This document shows, piece by piece, positions 10,960 to 21,892 of a stretch of DNA of 64,000 bases. The notes beneath the pieces are model-generated. The model worked only from the letters and a program-made list of their open reading frames with translations. It was not told the origin of the DNA and searched no databases. Positions within the stretch are counted from its first letter, which is position 1. Each line of letters opens with the position of its first letter. The position numbers and the translations under genes were made by a program. The DNA is from Lucinisca nassula. Its lineage: Eukaryota; Mollusca; Bivalvia; Lucinida; Lucinidae. The DNA is taken from assembly GCA_963580285.1 (NCBI GenBank), contig OY757010.1, positions 147,980,675 through 148,044,674 on the forward strand, given 5' to 3'.

Positions 10960-11186
10960 GCGATTGGTCACAGGGGCTAATTCTCCCTTTAACCTGCTGC
11001 CTGCACAGGGGGCCTCCAGTTAACATCCTGATCCGAAAGACGGTGCACTTGTGGCATTCATCCCTGCAAATGATGCCAGTGGAGCATGGTTGGACACCGC
11101 CATTGTATTACCGCTGCCAGGAATCGAACCTGGGGGCGCCAGCATCAATGGCAAATGCACTTACCACTGAGCTACCACGCTCCACA
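10960..11186 (-). mobile_element. tRNA-derived SINE, family T1
   Basis: On the minus strand the head reads GGAGCGTGGTAGCTCAGTGG (A box) and 40 nt later GGTTCGATTCC (B box). The body includes GTGCACCGTCTTTCGGATC, shared with copies at 61225-61450 and 62560-62800. The acceptor and anticodon arms are degenerate, so it is a SINE head and not a tRNA gene. Confidence 0.82.
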
Positions 11187-11189
11187 CAA

Positions 11190-12133
11190 TATCGTAATAT
11201 TTTAGAATGTTGATTTTTCATGCCTCGATCACAAGGTTGGCGAAATGCCGGCAAATGTGAGTATTTTACATGCCGGTGGCATTTACAAGTAGTATTTACT
11301 GGAAAATGCCAGCAAATACTTGAAAATTGAATTTACCACCCTGGAATTAAAACAAAACTCAACAGTTGTATATTGATAACTTCAATAATGGAGGTTAGTT
11401 GACTTAATATTTAATAATACTGACATAGTTTAATTCTGATGTTAAATTATTTGTTACTATCTAATTTATTAAAATGCTAGACTAAAAATGCTTATTTAAT
11501 ATCTGCCACAGTACTCATCTGTTTACTTTTACCTACACTAATTGTTAAAAGTCACATGAAATATGGAGCAATTAATGACATCCTTTTGTCCAATCTTGCC
11601 CCTGGCTATCTTGTGCTCTCTTAAATAAACAATATCTCCATAGTAATCTTGCAATTCATTGATGAACAATGGTAAATTGCTATAAATATCCTATAATTCG
11701 AATGCATGGTTTTACCATAAAGTGTGTTCAAAAGATGCAGATGGATCGACCAACAGTGCTCAGTCTTATCTTTAAAACTTAGAGGCATTATGGTAATTGA
11801 CAATAAAACTTAGATGCATTATGGTAAGTGACAATAACCAGGTACACAGAGAATTTATATCTGTATTTTTCTACTATTGATTTGAAATGATAGTATTTTT
11901 TGTTTGAATAATTTCAAAATTTTTATTAGTATTAGATTCACATTTTGACTAGTTCAACATGTTTATTTTAAATTAAATTGAGAAATATTTTATTCTGTAG
12001 GTTGATAACCTTACATAAATATAAACGTTTTACCAACTGCGTGCTGTGACTGCCAGGATCCCAGGATCCGAACTCCTGATCCCATGATAAGATTGGAATG
12101 GCCATGTAGGCCGTTAAGGCACAGGATACAAGG
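11190..12133. other. No gene; AT-rich with one arm of a diverged inverted repeat
   Basis: 11215-11345 is rich in AAATGCC/GGCATTT motifs and matches, inverted and imperfectly, 15830-15950 on the other side of the RTE-like LINE. 12030-12130 has a tRNA-like fragment (GCCAGGATCC, CCGAACTCCTG). The rest, 11350-12000, has no recognisable content. Confidence 0.45.
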
Positions 12134-13223
12134 AAGTGCATGGTGGGATCGGGTATGGTAGACCTGAACCAGATGTTGAGGGTGAAAGGATTGTAGAGTA
12201 TGCCCTGGCATTTGACCTGCTTCTTGGAAACACATGTTTCAAGAAATGTGACGGTCATCTTATCACGTACAAGTCAGGAAGCACAGTGACGCAGATAGAT
12301 TTCATCCTTTTCCGCAGGACAATGCGCAAACTTGTCACAGATGTGAAAGTGATCCCTGGCGAGGAAGTAGCCCTGCAACATCAGCTTCTTGTATACGACA
12401 TGAGGATTGATGTACCACCTAAACCCAAGCGCAAGTTCACCCCCAGACTAAAAGTTTGGAAGCTGAAAGAATCTCACACAAGAAATAATTTCCAGGAGGT
12501 TTTCAGCCAGCATGTGAGTGCCTCAGCAGGTGTAGCTGATGCTACCACTGAGGATATATGGAACAGCATCAAGACCGGTCTGCTCAAGACAACTGAAGAG
12601 GGGTGTGACACAACTCGGCCCCACCGCTGGCTTCGCGAAACCTGGTGGTGGATTGAGCATGTTAATAAAGTCATTGCAGCCAAGCGGCAAGGCTTTAAGG
12701 CATGGAAGACTGGTAAGGGCACTCGTGCATCATATCTTGCGGCCAAACGCATAGCCAGACGTGCGGTGCACCATGATCGCCAAGAAGCTGAGAAGGAGAT
12801 CTACAAGAATATTGATCCCTAAGTCCTCAGAAGTATACCGCCTTGCTAACCAGATGAGAAGAGAGAATGGGTATGTTGTAGGTGACAAACCAGTAAAGAA
12901 TGATGCAGGGGACATGTCAATGAGTGAAGACTGAAAGCAGAGAGCCTGGTTAGAACACTACCATAGGCTACTCAATGTTGAGTTTGACTGGGACCCAGAC
13001 CACCTGTCTAATGAACCACCAGTGGAAGGGCCGCCCATCCCAATCACTGTTGATATGGCTAAGAAGGCTTTCTCTCAGATGAAGACTGGCAAAGCACTGG
13101 GCCCTTCTGGCATAGTGGTGGAGATGATAAGAGCTGGAGGTGATGCAGGTGCCTCGATGATCCGCAACCTTGCAGCTGCAATCATCTGTGATGGTGTGTG
13201 TGTGTGTGTGTGAATTCGGGTTT

Positions 13224-13576
13224 ACTGAACAAATTATTTGTCTAAATCGCGACGGAAGTAAGGGCGAGGATTGTGGCCACGTAAAATCGATTTAAGCCCC
13301 CCTGTGGAAATCTTCCACTGACCGTTCCAAGGCGGCTCTTCTGTGGCGATTTATTTATGTTGTTGTTTGTTACTTACTGTGTGTATCACTTGTGTCTTTT
13401 AATTTTGGATGGCCATATGGCCATTTTGTGGGAAAGTAACTGTCCTTCTGGCCTTCCTTCGTTAGGTTTCCATTATGGTCTGGTCGCTTATTGTTTGTAT
13501 TTCTTTCCCTTTGGCGTCTTTTATGGGTGGAGTAAGTTAATTGTATCAATTCCTGATCTTTGTTTTACTTCTACTT
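13224..13576 (+). mobile_element. PLE 3' tail, type 1
   Basis: Starts at CTGAACAAATTATTTG and ends CTTCTACTT, like the tails at 75 and 29640. It lies between the microsatellite tail and the body of the T2 SINE. Confidence 0.85.
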
Positions 13577-13885
13577 AACATCGCTACCAACAATTTTTCA
13601 GTCATATCACGACGGTGTCTGGTTGCGGCAGGGAGCTCAATGCTCACTTTTATAGTGCTGCCTCACTGAAGTATCATGTCCCAGACACATTACATGATAC
13701 CACACCCAGTCACATTATCCTGACACTGGGTCGACCTGTCCTAGCTCTACCCCGTAAATCTGAGTGCCAAGCGAGGAGCAGCTAGTACCATTGTTAACGA
13801 CTTTGGTATGTCGCGGCCCTGGATCGAACCCGTGACCTCATGTTCCCCGGAGCGGACACTCTACCAACTGAGCTATCGGGGCCGG
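13577..13885 (-). mobile_element. tRNA-derived SINE, family T2
   Basis: On the minus strand it starts GGCCCCGATAGCTCAGTTGG (A box), with GGTTCGATCC (B box) about 45 nt on, then an unrelated body. The head abuts the target-site duplication exactly, which fixes the 5' end at 13885. The 3' end is the CA/TG run at 13195-13212, now separated by the PLE tail. Confidence 0.85.
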
Positions 13886-15105
13886 TCATCTGTGATGGAA
13901 AGGTACCCTCTGACTGGGAACAGAGTTTCATTGTTTGCCTCTACAAGGGCAAGGGCAATGCGTTGGAACGGGGCAACTACTATGGTCTCAATCTGACAGA
14001 ACAGGTCATGAAAGTCCTGGAGAGAATTGTGGATGGCCTCATTAGGCAGTTGGTGTCCATCGACGATTCCCAGTTTGGCTTCGTCCCAGGTAGAGGCCAA
14101 CAGGAGACTCTACATGGCTTTTGTAGACCTGGAGAAGGAATTTGATCGAGTGCCTCGGAAAGTCATCTGGTGGGCAGTAAGAAAACTTGGAGTGGACGAG
14201 TGGATAATTGTGCGACTGGTCCAAGGGATGTATGCTAATGCTCGGAGCCTTGTCCGTGTTGGTGATGGTTATAGTGAAGGATTCGAAGTGAAGGGTGTTC
14301 ATCAAGGCTCTGTTCTCAGCCAACTGCTTTTCATCATTGTGCTTGAAGCCTTATCATGCGAGTTCCGCTCTGGAGTCCCCTAGGAGGACCTGTATGCTGA
14401 TGACCTTGTCTTCATAGCTGAATCCCTTGAGGAGTGTGTCAGGAGGCTCTTAATTTGGAGGCAAAAGGGCTCAGGGTGAATGCAGTAAAGACAAAGATAC
14501 TGATCTGTGGTTCAGGGCTGGACCTCCTGCAGAGTACAGGCCAGTTCCCATGCTCTGTACGTCGCACTGGAATGGGCAGCGTATCTTTTGTAATGGCTGC
14601 AAGTTCTGGGTGCACAAGAAATGCAGTGGGCTCAAGTGCTTGATAGAGGACCCTGATTACAGGTGCACACGGTGCCAAGGAACTGCACGACCCTTAGACC
14701 ACAGACCAAATCGGATCCGACAAGCTGGAAGTTGTAGCTTCCTTTTGCTACCTAGGTGATATGCTCTCAGCAGCGGGTGGTTGCGACCTTTCAATCACAT
14801 CACATTTGAAAACAGCCTGGAAGAAATTCAAGGAGTTGCTACCAGATCTCTCTTCCCGCCACCTCTCGTTCAAGACACGTGGCCCTATGTACAGCCCTTG
14901 TGTGCGGAGCGCAATGCTCCATGCCAGTGAGACATGGTCATTGACAAAGCCAAACCTCCAACGTCTTCAGCGGAATGACAGGGCAATGATCAGACAGATC
15001 TGCAATGTCAAGCCACAGGACGATGTCACCATCAGGTCCAGTGAGTTACTTGAGCGTCTTGGCATTGAGGACCTGGACCTCATCCTGAAAGAGAGAAAGC
15101 TCCAT

Positions 15106-15403
15106 TGGGGGTCCGGTTACCTGTTTCCCCAGCACTGAGGAGCCGGCGAATGATGCAGATATAATCAATATGTGCACAGGCTTGCTCTGGGCGTGTGGGA
15201 TCACCGTGATATAGAATTGTCCGGTCGGAACCGTGTCTTGGCTATTAGACTCGGCGGAGACTTCCGAATATTTACGAAAATTAACTGAATTGTGATTGTT
15301 TGTAGTTATGTAATTTTATTCTATTTAGTATTCTCTGCCTTTTATGAGCGCATTTCATGTATTCAATGTTGTGATTTGTGATTTGCAAATAAAGTTGAGT
15401 TGA
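15106..15403 (+). mobile_element. LINE or SINE 3' end with (TTGAG)n tail
   Basis: This 298-bp insert splits the LINE frame between KERKLHW and WYGHVERSNG. It ends GCAAATAAAGTTGAGTTGAG, a short pentanucleotide tail after an AATAAA-like signal, as in several LINE clades. TTGG may be a 4-bp target duplication. No coding sequence remains. Confidence 0.65.
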
Positions 15404-15734
15404 GTTGGTATGGACATGTGGAACGCTCCAACGGTGCAGTCAAGACTGCCTGTGACATACAGGTAGGTGGAAAGCGGGGGCCTGGAAGGCCCAAGATAAC
15501 CTGGAAGCAGCTGACAGAAAGAGATTGCAGAGAATGGAAGCTCTCTGCTATCGATCCTCATGATAGACAAGTCTGGAAATCTGATGTAAGATCTGCCATG
15601 CGTGCAGCAAGCCAGCTATCTAGAAGGGGCCCACTTATCTCGACATTGCCCCTGTACCTGCATGCTAAATAAAAATCCGTTGATGATGATGATTTTAACA
15701 TTTTTTACTCATTTAATTTGATTATACATGTACT

Positions 15735-16015
15735 ACTTTTAAGTCAACTTTGTTAAGATTTCTGCAGTGTTTTAAGACAAAAAAGTCAACTTTGTTAAGA
15801 TTTCTGCAGTGTTTTAAGACAAAAAAAATTCAATTTGCCAGTATTTGCCACTTGATGAGTATTTTCCAGTCCGGAAAATTTTGGTAAATGCCACTGGTAA
15901 ATACCGGGGGTAGAATTTGCCGCCCAACCTCGCTCGATCATTGAAATTTTAGGATAAATGAGGTTCGAGCCTTGCACAAGAGGCATTTCAATACTCAATC
16001 ACGCTCCTGAAATAA
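15735..16015. repeat. 46-bp tandem duplication and inverted partner of 11215-11345
   Basis: AAGTCAACTTTGTTAAGATT and what follows is repeated at a 46-bp step (15738-15830). Directly after it comes an AATTTGCCAGTATTTGCC block, inverted relative to 11215-11345. A GGCTCGAACCTCA-like box on the minus strand near 15970 suggests a decayed SINE head. Confidence 0.5.
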
Positions 16016-16155
16016 AAATTAAAATGTGAAAATTTATTTATGTCAGTCATCCTATGCGGTTGAAAATGGTCTCTGTGTATTAGCAGCATTAAATCATAAT
16101 CATACAAAAAAATTACTAACGTTATCCGATCCTACATTCCTTAATATTCTTACCA

Positions 16156-18450
16156 AACAAGAATTCCGCGGAAGGCGGCGTCGCACATGCTAGGGGCAAA
16201 AGTCACAGGAGAATGTAAGAGAAGCACCATGCAAGGTTTGGTGATTGTAGGCCTTAAAGTTAAGAAGTTATGGCATGTCAACCTAAAATGTGTACAAGTC
16301 AATGGAGTACGATAAATAGGTCACGGTCACAAAGTCACGGTACATGCACAGTCAGTACATCTAGAAGCAGCATATTGCAAGATTTGCTGGTTGTAGGCCT
16401 ATCATTTGCAGAGATCTGGAACTTCGACGTAAAATGTGTCAAAGTCACTGGAGCACAAAATATAGGTCATGGTCACCAAGTCAAGGTAACTGCAGAGTCA
16501 GTACATCTAGGAGAAGTAGAAGTAAAACAAAGATCAGGAATTGATACAATTAACTTACTCCATCCATAAAAGACACCAAAGGGAAAGAAATACAAACATT
16601 AAGCGACCAGACCATAATGGAAACCTAAACAAAGGAAGGCCATATGGACAGTTACTTTCCCACAAAATGGCCATATGGCCATCCAAAATTAAAAGACACA
16701 AGTGATACACACAGTAAGTAACAAACAACAACATAAATAAATCGCCACAGAAGAGCCGCCTTGGAACGGTCAGTGGAAGATTTCCACTGGGGGGCTTAAA
16801 TCGATTTTACGTGGCCACAATCCTCGCCCTTACTTCCGTCGCGATTTAGACAAATAATTTGTTCAGTCCGCATGAAGGCCTCCTAACTCATCAGTGCAAC
16901 ATCTCCGTGAACACAGAAATCAAAGAACCACAGAGGTGAGACAACGGTGAGGACTCGACAGCAAGAAACCACTGAAATGCTGGAGCAAAAGAAAACCAAC
17001 AGTTAGACTCCGATGAGCCCGACCAGAGACAGAGCATCAGGCACCAACCAACATTATCTCTTTAATTTTCAATAAGCCTTTACGTTGGAGCCGTCATAGA
17101 ATCTGAGGCCTGACCCACCAGCGTGCAATTAAAGAGGGAAGCAAAGTTGCCAACCGTGATTGGGTTAACTACCATTATGCAAGATTTGATGGTTGTGAGT
17201 CTTTTATTTGAGGAGATCTGTTAACTTCGACGTAAAATGTGTCAAAGTCTGTGGAGAGTAGAATATAGGTCAAGGTCACCATGTCAATGTACCTGCAGAG
17301 TCAGTGCATTTAGGAGACGCACTATGCAAGATTTTATGGCTGTAGGCCTTTTATTTGACAAGATCTGGAACATCAACTTAATTTGTGTCAAAGTCACTGG
17401 AGCATAAAATATAGGTCAAGGTCACCGGGTCAAGGTGCTTGCCTAGTCAGGTCCTTAGGATGCAGTTTCATGAAAGGTTTGATGATTGTTTGGTCGTATA
17501 GTTGATAACAATACAAACTTCGACGTAATGTCGAACTTCGACGTAATGGTCAAAGTCACTGGAGCGCAATATATAGGTCAAAGTCACCAGGTCAAGGTGC
17601 CTACAAAGACAGAAGGTCAGGGAGATGCTTCATGTAACGTTTGATGGTAGATGAAGCTTGTAGTTGACTTAAATAAAAACTTTGACGTAAATGTCAAACT
17701 TCGACGTAAATGTTAACAGACGGACGGACGCAAAATATAGGTCAAAGTCACCAGGTCAAGTTGATTACAAAGTGAGAATGCCACGGTGAAGTTTCCTGTA
17801 AGGTTTGATGGTAGCTGAGGTTTGTAGTTGACTTAAACAAAAACTTTGACGTAAATGTCGAACTTCGACGTAATGGTCTAAGTCACTGGAGCGCAAAATA
17901 TAGGTAAAAGTCACCAGGTCAAGGTGCTTACAAAGTAAGAAGGTCTATGAGATGTTTCATGTAAGGTTTGATAGTAGCTGAGGTTTGTAAAATAAAAACT
18001 TTGACGTAAATGAAGAACCTCGACGTAAATGTCGTACTTCGACGTAATGGTCAAAGTCACTGGAGCGCAAAATAAAGGTCAAAGTAACCAGGTCAAGGTG
18101 CTTACAAAGTGAGAAGGTCTATGAGATGTTTCATGTAAGGTTTGATGGTAGCTGAGGTGTGTAAAATAAAAACTTTGACGTAAATGTCGAACTCCAACGT
18201 AAATGTCGAACTTCGACGTAACGGTCAAAGTCACTGGAGCGCAAAATATAGGTCAAAGTCACCAGGTCAAGGTGCTCTAAAAGTGAGAAGGTCTATGAGC
18301 TGTTTCATGTAAGGTTTGATGGTAGCTTGGGTTTGTAAAATAAAAACTTTGACGTAAATATCGAACTTCGACATAAATGTTAACAGACGGACGGACGGAC
18401 GGAAAATCGGACGCCTATGTCGCACCCTGCTACAAGCAGGTGCGACAAAA
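16156..18450 (+). mobile_element. Helentron/HINE-like element, family J
   Basis: Starts ACAAGAATTCCGCGG. The subterminal GTCGCACATGC (16180-16190) is mirrored by GCAGGTGCGAC at the 3' end. The 3' terminus is the hairpin GTCGCACC-C-TGC...GCA-GGTGCGAC (18419-18446), preceded by an (ACGG)n run at 18387-18402. The core has units of roughly 160-175 bp containing GGTCAAAGTCACCAGGTC, AACTTCGACGTAA and AAGGTTTGATGGTAG. A PLE tail interrupts it at 16516-17174. Unlike C, E and G it does not end in CTAA. Confidence 0.68.
16516..17174 (-). mobile_element. PLE 3' region with end of RT frame, inserted in J
   Basis: The longest free-standing tail. On the minus strand it begins in the codons for the RT C-terminus (VVNPITVGNFAS) and runs through the whole 3' UTR to the AGTAGAAG terminus at 16516. 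The J sequence resumes on either side (CTAGGAGAAG and ATGCAAGATTTGATGG). Confidence 0.87.
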
Positions 18451-18694
18451 ACATGATAATACATCATTTAATTTTCAAACTAATGTTTCCTTTTTATCAT
18501 TTGGGCTATGAATGCAACATATTAATGTGTCGGTGAATTGTCTTCAAAGAGTGTTGGTGAATTGTCTTCAATTGTGCAGGTGAATTGTCTCTAAAACGTC
18601 GGTGAGTTGTGTTGTCAGTGAATTGTCTACCCGATTTAACGATCAGACTCATGTCTCATTAAGCTCCGAGTAAGGCTGACTCTGATCTGTTTTT
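18451..18694. repeat. Short degenerate tandem repeat of GGTGAATTGTCT
   Basis: GGTGAATTGTCT or a variant occurs four or five times between 18530 and 18630 at about 25-30 bp steps. No gene seen. Confidence 0.6.
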
Positions 18695-19030
18695 AATCAT
18701 GGTAAATGGCAAGCGCATTTTTTGCGCATCAGATTTGTAATCGAGAGGTTGCGGGTTTGATCCTCACGCTGACCAAATTGTTGTGTCCTTGAGCAAGGTA
18801 CTTCATCCACACTGCTTAAAAAAGTACTGGTTACCATGGTCCCAGGAAGTTGTACAGGTAGGCTGTGGCTATATGCACTTACAACAACAACAAGATACAC
18901 TACGACAAGATCCATGGAAAAGCAAGACGACAACCAAACTATCATCAGCTGACCAACTTGGCACGAGCAACACGGACAACTGAACACGCTACCAGATGTG
19001 AGTGAGTAGCAGTAATAGGAGAAAAAATAA
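18695..19030 (+). mobile_element. tRNA-derived SINE, family T3
   Basis: GGTTGCGGGTTTGATCCTC is a B-box region. It is followed by the SINE core motif TGTGTCCTTGAGCAAGGTAC and CATCCACACTGCTTAAA, and the copy ends AGTAGCAGTAATAGGAG plus an A-rich tail. The second copy is at 63100-63297. The A box is poor. Confidence 0.75.
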
Positions 19031-21429
19031 AAACAAGAGGGCCCACAAGTCCCTGAATCGCTCACCTGAGTATCAGTGTCTCTAGCATATTCTTGGCCCA
19101 AGGGCTATAATTTGAACAAACTTGGTAGCGGTCCACTAGATGAAGCTCCATACCAAATATCAAAGTCCTGGGCCTTCTGGTTCAGACAAGAAGATTTTTA
19201 AAGGTTTTCCCTATATAAGCCTATGTAAAACCAGTGGGCCCTGGCGCGGGGGCATTTTTTGGCGCCAGGGCTATAATTTGAACAATCTCAGTAGAGGTCC
19301 ACTAGATGAAGCTTCACACCAAACATCTGTGCCTTCTGGTTTCAGACAAGACGATTTTTGAAGGATTTTTTTCCTATATAAGCCTATGTAAAACTAGTGG
19401 GTCCCAGCGCAGGGACATTTTTGGTCCCAAGGCTATTATTTGAACATTCTTGGAAGAGGTCCACTAGATGAAGCTTCATACCAAATATCAAACCCGGGCC
19501 TTCTGGTTTCTGACAAGAAGATTTCTAAAGGTTTTCCCTATATAAGTCTATGAAAAACTGGTGGGCCCCCGCGAGGGGGATTTATGGCCCTAAGGCTATA
19601 ATTTGAACAATCTTGGTAGAGGTCCACTAGATGAAGCTTCATACCAAATATCAACGACCTGGGCCTTCTGGTTGCAGACAAGAAGATTTTTAAATTTTAT
19701 CCCTATATAAGTCTATGTAAACCTGGTGGGCCCCGGCGTGGGGGCATTTTTGGCCCCAGGGCCATATTTGAACAATCTTGGTAGAAGTCCACTAGATGAA
19801 GCTTCATACCAAATATCAAAGTCCTGGAGCATGCGGTTTCAGAGAAGAAGAGTTTTAGCTCATCAGAGCCGTAGGCTCCGGGGGAGCTTATAGGATAGGC
19901 AGTTGTCCGTCGGCGTCTGCATCCTCGTGTGACGTCAACACTTTTAAACATCTTCTCCTCTGAAGCCACTGGGCCGATTGGGCCCAAATTTTATCTGTAG
20001 CATCCTTGGGCTTGGGATTGAAAGTTTGTGTTTTTTATGAAAATCGGCTCATTAGTTTGGTTGCTATGGCAACTTAGAGTTTCCATACACATATAATGGG
20101 GAAAATTGAAAAAATGGCATTTACTGCAAAGTCATTGCAGATATTTTGACAAAACTTTTATAGAAATGTTTCTTGAGTAAACTTCTCTCAGCCATATGCT
20201 TTTATGCCAACCTGAGGGACCCCCAGGTTGTGCCGGGGCCATGCCCCACCCCCTCCACTTCATAAAAGGCCATTTATCACAGAAACCATTCAGATCCCGA
20301 CCCCTAAACCATATATATTCTTGTTCCTATCGATAAGACGCATTCAGTGAAACCAACCTGGGGGTCCTCAGGGATGCGCAGAGGCCATGCCCCACCCCCT
20401 CCGCTTAATAAAAGGCCCAATATCTTGGAAACCATTCAGATCCCCACCCCTAAACCAAATATATTCTTGTTCCTTTTGATAAAACCCATTCAATGACATC
20501 AACCTGGGAGTCCCTGGGATGCGCCGGGGCCATGCCCCAACACCTCCATTTCATAAATGGCCCAATATCTCGGAAACCTTACTGATCCCCGCCCCTAAAC
20601 CATATATATTCTTGATCCATATGATAAGACACATTCATTGACACCAACCTGGGGGTCCTCAGGGATGCGCTGAGGCCTTGCCCCACCCCTTCACTTCAAA
20701 AAGGCCATGTATCTCAGAAACTGTTCACATCCTCACCCCTAAACCATATATATCATTGTTCATTATGATAAGACGCATTCAGTGACATCGACCTGGGGGT
20801 CCCCAGGGATGTGCTGGGGCCATGCCCCACCCCCTCCATTTCATAATCTCACAATATCTCGGAAACCCTACAGACGGCTACCCCTAAACCATATATATTC
20901 TTGTTCCTTATGATAAGACACATTCATTGACACAAACCTTGGAGTCTCCCGGGGCCTCTTGTCCCACCCCTCCACTTCACAGAAGGCATTATATCTCAGA
21001 AACGGTTCTAAGCCCCCCCCCCCCCCCTCAACCATATATATTCATCGTCCTGATGATAAGACGCATTCAGTGACACCAGCTTGGGAGTCCCCGGGGCATG
21101 TCCCATCACTTTACTTCATTAAAAGCCATATATCTCAGAAGAAATACCGGGTAGTCCAGATCCCCACCCCTAAACCATATACTTGTTCCTTATGATAAGA
21201 CTCGATCAATCACACCAACCTGGGGGTCTCTTTGTGCTGAGGCAATATGCTTGCCCTTCCACTTCATAAAAGGCTTTATATTTCAGAAACCATTCAAATC
21301 CCCACCCCATAATCATATAGGTTCTTGTTCCTTATTATCAGCACACCTACTGTAGGGGGGGTCCGCATTCCTATCCTTTCCACTTCATAAAAGGGCCTCA
21401 AATCTCAGAAACATTTTAGATTCCCACCC

Positions 21430-21892
21430 CTAATAAAAATCAAAAATGAGTTCCTTTAAGAGCAATGAAAACATTCATAAGAAAGAAGATGGGTCATACT
21501 ACGTAGTTTCGGCTAATAAAGCCTCATCAGTGACCCTGTAATGATCTGGCAAAGAAAGCCAGAGGAAACATACTGCAATTTTGCGAATTTCTAATAGACA
21601 GTCGATTCAAAGACTGATATAAATCAAAATGGGCCCAAATAATTAAAAACCTGTCTAGAATATTGAGTCTAAACCAATAATTTATTTCTGATTTCTTAGA
21701 ATATTCACGCTGATCTCAAAGGACCAAAAGTAAAATATAAACTGCACTATGGTTGATGTACGGGGAGACGTTTTACGGCCGCCACACGGCACAACACCAG
21801 CTGCAGTGAAGGCAAATAAAAATCGAAAATGAGTTCCATTAAGAGCAATGAAAACATTCATAAGAAAGAAGATGGGTCATACTACGTAGTTT
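21430..21892 (-). mobile_element. Retrozyme-like repeat R2 (1.2 units, 383-bp period)
   Basis: GAGTTCC(T/A)TTAAGAGCAATG to GGGTCATACTACGTAGTTT is present twice, with cleavage sites 383 bp apart (21497 and 21880). The first copy has a full hammerhead; the second stops just inside it. The central body (CTGCAGCTGGTG, GTGTGGCGGCCGTAAAACG on the minus strand) is related to R1, R3 and R4. It splits one C unit between CCCACCCCTAA and ACCATATATAT. Confidence 0.78.
21491..21536 (-). ncRNA. Hammerhead ribozyme in R2
   Basis: On the minus strand: stem I GGGTCA (from 21536) pairs perfectly with TGACCC (to 21491), 6 bp. Then CTGATGA, stem II GGCT-TTATT-AGCC, GAAA, and palindromic stem III ACTACGTAGT. The cleavage triplet is GTA, with cleavage after the A at 21497. 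Every invariant core base is present. A GTA triplet is less usual than GTC but functional in known hammerheads. Confidence 0.88.

Larger units (their letters stand above)
13182..13898. other. Composite insertion bounded by a perfect 13-bp target-site duplication
   Basis: TCATCTGTGATGG occurs at 13182-13194 and 13886-13898. Removing one copy and the 691 bp between restores the RT reading frame (AIICDG joined to KVPSDW). Inside are a TG microsatellite, a PLE tail and a reverse SINE. The TG run is the complement of a CA tail, so the SINE inserted first and the PLE tail then landed near its 3' end. Confidence 0.93.
12134..15672 (+). pseudogene. RTE-like LINE, endonuclease C-terminus through RT (broken)
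   Basis: The longest frame (12136-12822) holds the end of an APE-type endonuclease (FDLLLGNTCFKK, TQIDFILFRR, PGEEVALQHQLL, matching the SDH-type end of the fold) and the linker to the RT. RT pieces follow: AFSQMKTGKALGPSG (13057 on), DGKVPSDWEQ (from 13892), QFGFVPGRG, motif A as FVDLEKEFDRVPRKV (14119 on), motif B as VHQGSVLS, motif C as YADDLVFIAE (14392 on). A treble-clef zinc-finger-like segment and a C-terminal GKRGPGRP domain (15466 on) end it. It is 5' truncated, carries stops and frameshifts, lacks about 15 codons after FVPGRG, and is interrupted at 13195-13885 and 15106-15403. Confidence 0.85.

Noticed and set aside
11100..11186. tRNA gene on the minus strand
   Set aside because: A and B boxes are good but the arms do not pair as a tRNA, and a SINE body follows; same for 13820-13885, 61240-61310, 62740-62800 and 63100-63160.
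12474..12752. Antisense frame opposite the RTE-like LINE
   Set aside because: Shadow of the sense coding sequence; no motif of its own. The same applies to plus-strand frames opposite LINE A (54527-57564, 58083-59794).
11215..15950. A 4.7-kb DNA transposon bounded by inverted AAATGCC-rich ends
   Set aside because: Arms are too diverged, their limits are unclear and no target duplication is visible; kept only as a note on the repeats.
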